DNA from: an uncultured Bacteroidota bacterium
GTDB taxonomy: Bacteria; Bacteroidota; Bacteroidia; UKL13-3
DNA length: 13,682 bases
Direction: 5' to 3'
Assembly: GCA_903888395.1 (NCBI GenBank)
Contig: CAISTO010000115.1
Location: 1-13,682 of the forward strand
The translations under genes and the position numbers were made by a program. Below the pieces are notes generated by a model. That model saw nothing but the letters and a program-made list of their open reading frames with translations, had not been told where the DNA came from and ran no database searches. Below are positions 7,549 to 13,458 of this stretch, piece by piece. Numbering within the stretch: position 1 is the first letter of the stretch; every line of letters starts with the position of its first letter.

Positions 7549-7566
7549 TAAACCATCAATGGTTTA
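7549..7566. repeat. Short perfect palindrome between the sigma and anti-sigma genes
   Basis: TAAACCAT (7549-7556) and ATGGTTTA (7559-7566) are complementary with only CA between. The palindrome sits in the 59-base gap between the sigma stop and the preferred ATG of the next gene. No T run follows, so it is not a terminator. It could be an mRNA processing or translation-control hairpin, or a protein-binding site. Confidence 0.5.
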
Positions 7567-7588
7567 TGGTATCAATGTAAAACACAAA

Positions 7589-8131
7589 ATGAAAGACGAG
7601 TTAGAAAATATAGATGATGATTTTTTAAAAAATCTAGGAAACAAAGGTGATTTTGGCGTTCCTGAAAAATATTTTGATCAATCGAAAGCAAGTATTTTAA
7701 GTAAAATAAATGCAGATTATGATTTTGCTGTAATTAATAGTGAAGGTGATTTTATAGTTCCTAATAATTATTTTGAAACAAGTAAAAAACAAATTTTAAT
7801 TGAAATAAATAATAAAGCTGCTGTAAAAACAAATGTACTTACTTTTGCTAATTGGCAGCTAATAAGCGGAATTGCTGCAATTTTTATTGCAATCATTTCC
7901 CTATTTGTTTTTTTTAATATTAAAAATAACAGCAGTTTAAACGCAAACTTAAACAAGGTAAGTGAAGCTGAAATGATTGAGTATTTGGCCAATAACGATG
8001 TAAAAATAGAATGGATTAATGAGTTAAATCCAGAAATAAAAACTGTATCCAAAAAAGACAATAACAACAAAGAAATAGAACAATATTTATTAGAGCATGC
8101 TGACGAACAAGCTTTATTAGACGAACTTTAA
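7589..8131 (+). CDS. Single-pass membrane protein, candidate anti-sigma factor
   Basis: Read from the ATG at 7589, this is a 180-residue protein with an acidic N-terminal half, one membrane helix at about 90-109 (WQLISGIAAIFIAIISLFVF) and a polar C-terminal part, topology expected of an anti-sigma factor with the N-terminus in the cytoplasm. Two copies of a motif, GDFxVPxxYFxxSKxxILxxI, lie at 20-40 and 53-73. No zinc-binding HxxxCxxC motif is present, so it is not a ZAS-type anti-sigma factor. It lies between the ECF sigma gene (59 bases) and the Spy-like gene (11 bases), so the role is inferred from operon position and membrane topology. An ATG at 7559 is in frame but lies within a palindrome and would add ten residues; MKDELENIDDDF is the better start. 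Confidence 0.72.
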   Translation: MKDELENIDDDFLKNLGNKGDFGVPEKYFDQSKASILSKINADYDFAVINSEGDFIVPNNYFETSKKQILIEINNKAAVKTNVLTFANWQLISGIAAIFIAIISLFVFFNIKNNSSLNANLNKVSEAEMIEYLANNDVKIEWINELNPEIKTVSKKDNNNKEIEQYLLEHADEQALLDEL

Positions 8132-8142
8132 AAAACAATACC

Positions 8143-8574
8143 ATGAAAAAATATATTTATTTATTAGTAATCGTTGCAACAATTTCATTGAATGCAATGG
8201 CACAAAAAGGGGGAAGATTAGAAGCCATGAAAATTGGTTTTATAACTGAACGATTGAATTTAAGTAGCGATGAAGCCAAAGTATTTTGGCCTGTTTACAA
8301 CAAATTTACTGACGATATAAAGAAATTACGTCAAAGTTCAAAAGGAAAAATTTCGGAGGAAATGGCCGACATGCCAGCAATGACTGATGCAGAAGCCGAA
8401 AAAGTTTTGAATGATATGGTGAATTTCAAAATTCAAGAAGCTGATTTACTTAAAAAATATGCTGCAGAATTTAAAAAGGTTTTACCCGTTAAAAAGGTAG
8501 TTTTATTGTTCAAAGCCGAAAACGATTTTAAACGCGAATTGCTTAAAAAATTATCTCAACGTAACAGGGATTAA
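8143..8574 (+). CDS. Secreted Spy-like protein, candidate sensor of the ECF sigma system
   Basis: A 143-residue protein with a signal peptide (MKKYIYLLVIVATISLNAMA, cut before QKGG). The mature part is almost all helix and highly charged. The segment FITERLNLSSDEAKVFWPVYNKF resembles the repeated LTxxQ-type helices of Spy/CpxP periplasmic proteins, and the end (LPVKKVVLLFKAENDFKRELLKKL) matches the C-terminal helix of the Bacteroidota proteins annotated as sensor of ECF-type sigma factor. A periplasmic chaperone-like sensor that controls the anti-sigma protein is a reasonable model, drawn from family and operon position rather than shown by the sequence. It is the last gene of the unit, 11 bases behind the anti-sigma candidate. 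Confidence 0.75.
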   Translation: MKKYIYLLVIVATISLNAMAQKGGRLEAMKIGFITERLNLSSDEAKVFWPVYNKFTDDIKKLRQSSKGKISEEMADMPAMTDAEAEKVLNDMVNFKIQEADLLKKYAAEFKKVLPVKKVVLLFKAENDFKRELLKKLSQRNRD

Positions 8575-8589
8575 TAAAAAGAGCCATTT

Positions 8590-8640
8590 CGATCACGCCA
8601 GAGCGTATGAAGCAACCTCAATTTTATTAGCTAGTTGCTA
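8590..8640. repeat. Decayed palindromic intergenic repeat between convergent genes
   Basis: The 77-base gap between the convergent Spy-like and transglycosylase genes contains ACGC-CAGA-GCGT (8595-8606) preceded by TTTCGATC, and AGCAAC (8611-8616) facing GTTGCT (8634-8639). The wording is like small REP-type palindromes common between Bacteroidota genes, but it is imperfect. No T-run terminator is recognisable for either convergent transcript. Confidence 0.3.
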
Positions 8641-8651
8641 GAAGTCAGCCG

Positions 8652-9563
8652 CTACTTCCTCAATGTAATTTCTACACTTTCGCCTTCTTTTATCATTAGC
8701 GAATTGCTACGCAACCAAGGGTTTAATAGCTTTACTGTTTTGTAATTTGTTTTAAACATAATTGCCCAATCTGCAAGATTTGGAATTGAATAATTTACCG
8801 AATGATTCATGGTAGGAATTACATCATATAAATGTCCTTTGGCTATATAAAATCCATATTGCTGGGATTTTTCAGCAATTTCTTTGATGGCTAATATCCT
8901 AAAAACGTAACGTGATGTTTCGGTATTTAAATACAAATCGTAATAACTGTTACCAGATTGCGTTTTTAGCTGACGTTTTAAACCTTCTATTCCCATGTTA
9001 TAACTTGCAGCCACCAATCCCCAATCGTTAAATTCTGAATACGATTCTTTAAAATATTTACATGCTGCATACGTAGCTTTTTCTAAATGATAACGTTCAT
9101 CAACTTCATCATTTATTTTTAGTCCATATTGTTTTCCGGTTTTATCCATAAACTGCCAAAAACCTGCGGCACCAGCTGGCGAAACCACATTTAATAAACC
9201 ACTTTCTATTAAAGCTACATACTTTAAATCGTCAGGCAAGCCTTGTTCTTTCAATATTTTTTCAATGGTTGGAAAAAACCGATTGGCACGTTTTAGTAAT
9301 AAAATAGTTTGCGACTGCCAATACACATTGGTTAATAATTCTCTATCGAAACGTTCTTTTACATCAAATTCTTTTAAACTTATTTTTTGATTGGCAAAAT
9401 ATACAAATTCAGGAATGGGAAGCGAATAACATTTTAAACTTTGATCAATCAATTGTTGTTGCTTATCGTCCTCACGCAAACTGGCGTTAATAAACATGCC
9501 GCTGCCAAAGCAAATAATTGCTAGCAGCAAAATAATGATTGTATTTTTGTTTAAAAGTTTCAT
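8652..9563 (-). CDS. Lytic transglycosylase (SLT/GH23) with C-terminal LysM-like segment
   Basis: A 303-residue protein with an N-terminal membrane or signal segment (residues about 8-26). The SLT domain (about 95-240) shows catalytic Glu120 in ALIESGL, the AGAAGFWQFM motif (130-139), the YGL...DER segment and AASYNMG (185-191), all conserved in family 1 lytic transglycosylases. These enzymes cleave the MurNAc-GlcNAc bond of peptidoglycan to form 1,6-anhydro ends during wall growth or remodelling. The last 45 residues (VNYSIPNLADWA...IKEGESVEITL) resemble a single LysM fold for glycan binding. Its ATG is two bases beyond the stop of the upstream pseudouridine synthase gene, so the two are translated from one message. 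It resembles the MltD type, but without the multiple LysM copies. Confidence 0.9.
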   Translation of the reverse strand: MKLLNKNTIIILLLAIICFGSGMFINASLREDDKQQQLIDQSLKCYSLPIPEFVYFANQKISLKEFDVKERFDRELLTNVYWQSQTILLLKRANRFFPTIEKILKEQGLPDDLKYVALIESGLLNVVSPAGAAGFWQFMDKTGKQYGLKINDEVDERYHLEKATYAACKYFKESYSEFNDWGLVAASYNMGIEGLKRQLKTQSGNSYYDLYLNTETSRYVFRILAIKEIAEKSQQYGFYIAKGHLYDVIPTMNHSVNYSIPNLADWAIMFKTNYKTVKLLNPWLRSNSLMIKEGESVEITLRK

Positions 9564-9565
9564 GT

Positions 9566-10633
9566 TTATTCTTCTTCAAATGGTTTAAAGTGGGCATAAT
9601 TTTTCCATTTATCGAGCACTTGAACAAAATCATCAGGCAATGGACTTTCAAAAAACATGCGTTCGCCAGTTACCGGATGCGTAAATCCTAATGAACGTGC
9701 GTGAAGTGCTTGACGAGGAAGAATTGCAAAGCAATTGTCTACAAACTGCTTGTATTTGGTAAATGTAGTTCCTTTTAAAATTCTGTCACCACCATAAGTG
9801 GTATCGCCAAATAATGGATGACCAATGCTTTTAGCATGAACCCTAATTTGGTGTGTACGGCCAGTTTCCAATTTTAATTCTATTAAACTTACATAGGTTA
9901 AACTTTGTAAAACTTTGTAATGTGTAACACTCCATTTTCCTTTTTCTTCTTCATTGTAAAGTTGAAATATTTTTCTATCGTGGTTACTTCTTCCGATATA
10001 ACCTGTAATTGTTCCTTCAGGTTCTGGCATTTCACCCCAAGCTATGGCGTTATAACTGCGTTCAATGCTGTGTTCGTAAAACTGTTTGGCCAAATGTGTC
10101 ATGGCATGTTCGCTTTTGGCCACTACCAATAGTCCGGTAGTATTTTTATCAATTCTGTGCACTAATCCAGGACGAATATTGTTTTCTTGTGCAAAAGGTA
10201 AATCTTTAAAATGCCAAGCCAAAGCATTTACCAAAGTTCCAGTTGTGTTATTATATCCAGGATGAACCACCATGTTTGTAGGTTTATTTACTATCAATAA
10301 CGAATCATCTTCGTAAATAATATCAAGTGGAATATTTTCGGCAACTATTTCGGTATTAGCAGGCGGATTTGGTAAAACTATACTAATTACGTCTAAAGGT
10401 TTTACTTTATAATTTGATTTTACAGGCTTTTCATTTACCAACACACAACCTAATTCACAAGCTTGTTGTAGTTTTGAACGTGTAGCATTGGCAATGCGAA
10501 TCATTAGATACTTGTCTATACGCAGCAAGGCTTGGCCTTTTTCCACTTCTACTCTATGGTGTTCGTATAGTTCTTGGTCTTCGTTTTGGTCGTCTTCGTT
10601 TTGGTCGTTTTTTAAAAGCGGCTTTAAATACAT
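9566..10633 (-). CDS. rluD: RluA/RluD-family 23S rRNA pseudouridine synthase
   Basis: A 355-residue protein. An S4 RNA-binding domain (about 36-90: LRIDKYLMIRIANATRSKLQQA) precedes the pseudouridine synthase domain (about 100-330) with catalytic Asp162 in HRIDKNTTGLLVVAK and the later RTHQIRVHAKSIGHPLFGD motif. This arrangement is that of RluD, which isomerises uridines in helix 69 of 23S rRNA; the exact target is not proven here. The N-terminus carries an acidic stretch NDQNEDDQNEDQE encoded by a perfect 15-base tandem duplication (10577-10606). A TACTTTTG promoter-like element lies only four bases before the ATG, so the mRNA may be leaderless or the start may be further in. It is followed after two bases by the lytic transglycosylase gene. 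Confidence 0.92.
   Translation of the reverse strand: MYLKPLLKNDQNEDDQNEDQELYEHHRVEVEKGQALLRIDKYLMIRIANATRSKLQQACELGCVLVNEKPVKSNYKVKPLDVISIVLPNPPANTEIVAENIPLDIIYEDDSLLIVNKPTNMVVHPGYNNTTGTLVNALAWHFKDLPFAQENNIRPGLVHRIDKNTTGLLVVAKSEHAMTHLAKQFYEHSIERSYNAIAWGEMPEPEGTITGYIGRSNHDRKIFQLYNEEEKGKWSVTHYKVLQSLTYVSLIELKLETGRTHQIRVHAKSIGHPLFGDTTYGGDRILKGTTFTKYKQFVDNCFAILPRQALHARSLGFTHPVTGERMFFESPLPDDFVQVLDKWKNYAHFKPFEEE
10577..10606. repeat. 15-bp perfect tandem duplication inside the 5' end of rluD
   Basis: GTCTTCGTTTTGGTC occurs twice head to tail (10577-10591, 10592-10606), encoding DQNED twice on the reverse strand. The reading frame is kept. A recent slippage expansion in a non-conserved acidic leader is the likely cause. 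Confidence 0.9.
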
Positions 10634-10637
10634 GCTG

Positions 10638-10645
10638 CAAAAGTA
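10638..10645 (-). promoter_or_regulatory. Promoter -7 element directly before rluD
   Basis: On the reverse strand TACTTTTG is followed by CAGC and then the rluD ATG, the same TTTGCAGC context as in the rpsT promoter. No well-spaced TTG is seen upstream. If used, transcription would start at or next to the ATG. Confidence 0.4.
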
Positions 10646-10654
10646 AGGCTTTTT

Positions 10655-10972
10655 GATGGTTTATAGACCATGGACCAAAGACGATAGTTTGAAATCATAA
10701 CTTTCTATGGTTTATCGGCTAAAAGCTATTGTTTATTCATACCCTTAATTCAAAACAAGGAAGATATTAACAGCATGTCTTTATCCTTACTCAACGAAAT
10801 AGTCATTCCGTAGGAATCTTCCTTGCTTAAAAGCATTTCGCCATTAACAACAACCTATATTTAAAACAAAATAGTAATTTTTAAATAGAAAAAATTTCAT
10901 AAACAAGGAAGATGCTTAAAGCATGAAATTGAAAGTATTTTCTATGGTCTATCGTCCATCAACTATTGTCTA
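10655..10972. repeat. Intergenic mosaic of degenerate short repeats between rluD and prmA
   Basis: The 329-base gap has no plausible gene. CAAGGAAGAT occurs at 10756-10765 and 10904-10913 and inverted (ATCTTCCTTG) at 10816-10825, the last next to CATTCCGTAGGAAT, a near-palindrome. A 34-base outer repeat, 10702-10735 and 10939-10972 (TTTCTATGG…CTATTGT), agrees at about 27 positions, with a partly inverted relative at 10660-10690 (ATAGACCATGG…GACGATAG). The right outer copy contains the prmA stop codon. The patterns look like high-copy intergenic repeats of Bacteroidota genomes, but the copy number cannot be seen here. Confidence 0.6.
10880..10930 (-). terminator. Weak candidate terminator behind prmA
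   Basis: On the reverse strand AATTTCAT (10930-10923) pairs with ATGAAATT (10900-10893), with a near-palindromic ATGCTTTAAGCAT in the loop, and is followed by TTTTCTATTT. The stem is AT-rich and the loop long (22 bases), so it would be a poor terminator. Confidence 0.3.
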
Positions 10973-11790
10973 ACTAACACAGCTGCGCACCAACCATTCG
11001 TTACTACTTTTTGTTGTAAATTTAAACCAAAAGCTTGGCAGCAATTTAACAAATCAGGCAAGTCAGTTTCATAAAAACCACTGATTAACACCTTGCCATT
11101 TTGCTTTACATGTTTGCTCAGTTGCTCAAAACTTTTAAGTAAAATATTCTTGTTGATATTGGCTAAAATAATGTCGTATTCCACGTTTGGAACTATACTC
11201 AAATCGCCTTTTTGATAATCAATATTGGTAATTTTGTTATAGGCTGCATTTTCACCTACGTTTTCAAAAGCCCAATCGTCTATATCGTTTGCAAAAATAT
11301 TGGTAGCGCCTAGTTGCGAAGCCAAAATGGCTAAAACACCCGTTCCACAGCCATAATCAAAAACAGTTTTGTTTTTAAAATCCATTTTCAGCATCAGTTC
11401 CATAATGCTTTGGGTGGTTTCGTGGTGGCCTGTTCCAAACGAAGTTTTAGGTTGAATAATTATTTCGTATTCATACTTTTCGGGAATATTATGAAATGGA
11501 GCTTTTATGATTAGTTTGTTACTCACTATTACCGGTTCAAAGCTGCTTTCCCAAAGGGCATTCCAATTTTGCTGCGCAATATTGCTTGCTATAACTTGGC
11601 TTTTATCTACCGAATATTTAAAAATAATTTCTTTGAACAATGTTTCATCAAAAGCTTCTTCTTCTAAATACGCTTCAAATCCATGGTCGTTTTCTAAGAA
11701 ACCTTCAAAGCCAATTTCGGCCAATTCGGCTATTAACAATTCAGCTAATTCAGGGTTGCAGTTTATTTGAAATACTTTGTAATTACTCAT
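10963..11790 (-). CDS. prmA: Ribosomal protein L11 methyltransferase
   Basis: A 275-residue protein of PrmA type. The N-terminal substrate-recognition domain (1-95, with ELAEIGFEGFLE) binds L11. The linker motif PKTSFGTGHHETT (114-126) and the SAM-binding motif FDYGCGTGVLAI (144-155) identify the class I methyltransferase domain, with ANDIDDWA as the acidic loop and LANINKNIL (209-217) as the NIxxN catalytic-region motif. The C-terminal VTNGWCAAVL is also typical. The enzyme trimethylates amino groups of ribosomal protein L11 in the cytosol. It is a single leftward gene with a TATATTTG promoter element 23 bases upstream of its ATG. The stop codon lies inside a degenerate intergenic repeat. 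Confidence 0.96.
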   Translation of the reverse strand: MSNYKVFQINCNPELAELLIAELAEIGFEGFLENDHGFEAYLEEEAFDETLFKEIIFKYSVDKSQVIASNIAQQNWNALWESSFEPVIVSNKLIIKAPFHNIPEKYEYEIIIQPKTSFGTGHHETTQSIMELMLKMDFKNKTVFDYGCGTGVLAILASQLGATNIFANDIDDWAFENVGENAAYNKITNIDYQKGDLSIVPNVEYDIILANINKNILLKSFEQLSKHVKQNGKVLISGFYETDLPDLLNCCQAFGLNLQQKVVTNGWCAAVLVRQ

Positions 11791-11811
11791 GTTTTGATTA
11801 CTTTTTGGTGG

Positions 11812-11863
11812 GCAAATATATTATACCAATTGTAATAATGAGTGGCAAAAGCAAATATATTAT
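11812..11863 (-). promoter_or_regulatory. Upstream region of prmA with duplicated -7 element
   Basis: GCAAATATATTAT occurs twice as a perfect 13-base direct repeat (11812-11824 and 11851-11863). On the reverse strand each gives ATAATATATTTGC, which contains TATATTTG, a TAnnTTTG match. The copy at 11820-11813 is closer to the gene and the likelier promoter, but the nearest TTG is 25 bases away, so the -33 contact is weak. Confidence 0.4.
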
Positions 11864-11898
11864 CACAATAAATTTCTAATACTATTTTTTCTTTTATT

Positions 11899-12085
11899 CA
11901 ACTACTTCGTAGTTGGTCAAGTTTTTCATAACCACAACCCCGAATTTCATTCGTGGCTATTCAAATTAAACCCCTTTGGGGTTTTGAAAAAGCGCAAACG
12001 CAATCCTGAAAGGATTGAATATTAATAGCCCCGAATGAAATTCGGGGTAAATTGAAAAAAAGTTTTACAACCCTGAAGGGGGTTG
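11899..12085. repeat. Tandem array of six short palindromes (REP-like)
   Basis: Six hairpins follow one another: CAACTAC/GTAGTTG (11899-11915), CCCCGAAT/ATTCGTGG (11938-11956, one mismatch), AAACCCC/GGGGTTT (11968-11984), CAATCCT/AGGATTG (12001-12017), CCCCGAAT/ATTCGGGG (12029-12047) and CAACCC/GGGTTG (12068-12085). Loops are mostly three bases (TTC, TTT, GAA). Two units share the trailing word GAATATT, and one unit type (CCCCGAAT) occurs twice in opposite loop orientation. No spacers of equal length and no cas genes are present, so this is not CRISPR. It fills most of the 364-base gap upstream of prmA and orfA. Confidence 0.75.
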
Positions 12086-12092
12086 AATATTT

Positions 12093-12117
12093 TGTATAGT
12101 CCTGAAATAGGTTGACT
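12093..12117 (+). repeat. Left terminal inverted repeat of the IS
   Basis: Starts TGTATA and continues GTCCTGAAATAGGTTGACT. The last 19 bases match the complement of the right end at 17 positions. Confidence 0.85.
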
Positions 12118-12132
12118 CTAAAAATGTTAACA

Positions 12133-12151
12133 AGTCAACTAAAATCAGGAC
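12133..12151 (-). repeat. Internal inverted copy of the IS terminal repeat
   Basis: AGTCAACTAAAATCAGGAC is the reverse complement of the left terminal repeat core at 15 of 19 positions, with both outer heptamers (AGTCAAC and TCAGGAC) perfect. It ends three bases before the orfA ATG, and with 12099-12117 it can fold into a hairpin with a 15-base loop. Confidence 0.85.
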
Positions 12152-12154
12152 AAA

Positions 12155-12532
12155 ATGGAAAGAAAAAAACCAACCTATTACAGTGAAGAATTTAAAACGA
12201 CTGTAGTAAACGATGTATTATTAGGAAAATACACAAAGGAAGAAGCACGAAGGCTTTATGGAATTAAGGCAAAATGTGCAGTATTGTATTGGATGCGAAA
12301 TTTTAACGGTGAGAAAAATTATCGACAACCAGTAAATGAAAATGTTAAATTTGAAGTGATGAATGATAATAAAGAACTTCAAGATTTAAAGAAAAAAGTG
12401 GCACGGCTAGAAGAAGAAAAACGAATAGCTGAGTTAAAGGCAGATCTTTATAATACAATGATAGACGTTGCAGAAAGCAAATTAGGAATAGTAATTAGAA
12501 AAAAGTCTGGAGCCCAACGATTGAAGCCTTAA
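12155..12532 (+). CDS. IS3-family transposase OrfA (DNA-binding subunit)
   Basis: A 125-residue protein. The N-terminal half (about 8-55: YYSEEFKTTVVNDVLLGKY, then EEARRLYGIKAKCAVLYWMRNF) is the helix-turn-helix typical of IS3 OrfA, which binds the terminal repeats. Residues about 72-105 (ELQDLKKKVARLEEEKRIAEL) form the leucine-zipper-like coiled coil used for multimerisation. Codons 116-117 are the slippery AAA AAG, where a fraction of ribosomes should shift into the orfB frame. Without the shift it ends at 12532 and may act as an inhibitor of transposition, as known for other IS3 elements. The ATG at 12155 directly follows the internal inverted repeat copy. Confidence 0.93.
   Translation: MERKKPTYYSEEFKTTVVNDVLLGKYTKEEARRLYGIKAKCAVLYWMRNFNGEKNYRQPVNENVKFEVMNDNKELQDLKKKVARLEEEKRIAELKADLYNTMIDVAESKLGIVIRKKSGAQRLKP
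12499..12505 (+). other. Programmed -1 frameshift site A AAA AAG
   Basis: AAAAAAG is phased as A AAA AAG in the orfA frame, the classic slippery heptamer of IS3 elements. The -1 frame is open from 12499, directly after a TAG at 12496-12498. Slippage would yield an OrfAB transposase of about 434 residues. I did not identify a definite stimulatory hairpin behind it. Confidence 0.82.
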
Positions 12533-13458
12533 AAGCAAACCGCCCCAAAGTAAATATAAATGAATTGTGCCATATTTTAGGTTATAGTAAACAAGCTTAC
12601 TACAAGCAAATTAAACATATTGAAAAGGTGGGTTTTGAGGAAAATTTAGTGGTTGGGCTGATTAATGAAAAAAGAAAAATTTGGCAAGGAAGTGGCCGAA
12701 ATTTACATCAATCATTGAAGTGCAATTTTGAACAACATGAAATAAAAATAGGTAGAGATAAGTTCTTTGGTTTGTTAAAAAGAAATGGATTTTTGAAAAA
12801 GAAGAAAAGCTATAAAATCAATACAACAAACAGTTATCATCATTATCACAAGTATCCAAATTTAATAAAAGATATAGAGCCAATGAGGGCTAACGAAGTT
12901 TGGGTATCAGACATAACATATATAAGACTCATTGATTCGAATAAGTTTTGTTACCTATATTTGATAACTGATATGTATTCAAGAAAAATAATTGGATATA
13001 GTTTAAGTGAAAATCTTACAAGAACTGGAGCTATTGCAGCTTTAAAAATGGCGATGAAAGGAGTTACAAAAGAAGTATTGAAAAATGTAACACATCACTC
13101 AGATAGAGGCGTTCAATATTGCTGTTATGAATATACTGATTTACTTAAAGCAAACAACGTTATGATAAGTATGACAGAAAACGGAGACCCATTAGAAAAC
13201 GCAATAGCAGAGCGAATAAACAAAACAATAAAAGAAGAATTTACAACAAAGAAAACACTTGAATTTAACCAAATAAAACAAGCAGAAAGTGAAATAAAAA
13301 AGATAATAGCATTTTATAACAATGAAAGACCACATAGAAGCATTGATTGGAATACACCAACACAAGCTCATTTATTGGAAGGTTGTTTAGAAAGAAAATG
13401 GAAATCGTACTATAAACACAAAACCATTGATGATGTTGGGGAATTACATCAGGCATAA
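12499..13458 (+). CDS. IS3-family transposase OrfB (integrase catalytic domain)
   Basis: The frame carries the rve/DDE catalytic part. After the shift point it reads KKVWSPTIEALKANRPKVNI...LCHILGYSKQAYYKQ, the usual IS3 OrfB beginning, so the product is normally made as the OrfAB fusion. The only internal start in this stretch is TTG at 12565. Numbered from that codon, the catalytic residues are Asp116 (WVSDITY), Asp180 (HHSDRGVQY) and Glu216 (NAIAERINKTIKEE), with the typical 35-residue spacing between the second and third. The end FYNNERPHRSIDWNTPTQAHLL is the standard C-terminal motif. No stop or frameshift interrupts it, so the transposase appears functional. Confidence 0.94.
   Translation, partial: KKVWSPTIEALKANRPKVNINELCHILGYSKQAYYKQIKHIEKVGFEENLVVGLINEKRKIWQGSGRNLHQSLKCNFEQHEIKIGRDKFFGLLKRNGFLKKKKSYKINTTNSYHHYHKYPNLIKDIEPMRANEVWVSDITYIRLIDSNKFCYLYLITDMYSRKIIGYSLSENLTRTGAIAALKMAMKGVTKEVLKNVTHHSDRGVQYCCYEYTDLLKANNVMISMTENGDPLENAIAERINKTIKEEFTTKKTLEFNQIKQAESEIKKIIAFYNNERPHRSIDWNTPTQAHLLEGCLERKWKSYYKHKTIDDVGELHQA

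Noticed and set aside
7559..7588. Upstream ATG for the anti-sigma candidate
   Set aside because: It lies in the right arm of a palindrome and adds ten residues before a good MKDELEN start.
7768..8070. Antisense open frame over the anti-sigma candidate
   Set aside because: It is a hydrophobic shadow of AT-rich coding sequence, with no start context or family.
11899..12085. CRISPR array
   Set aside because: The palindromes differ from each other, are not separated by equal-sized unique spacers, and no cas genes are near.
12068..12117. Array palindrome at 12068-12085 as part of the IS
   Set aside because: The symmetry of the two IS ends begins at 12093 with TG, and the palindrome has no counterpart at the right end.
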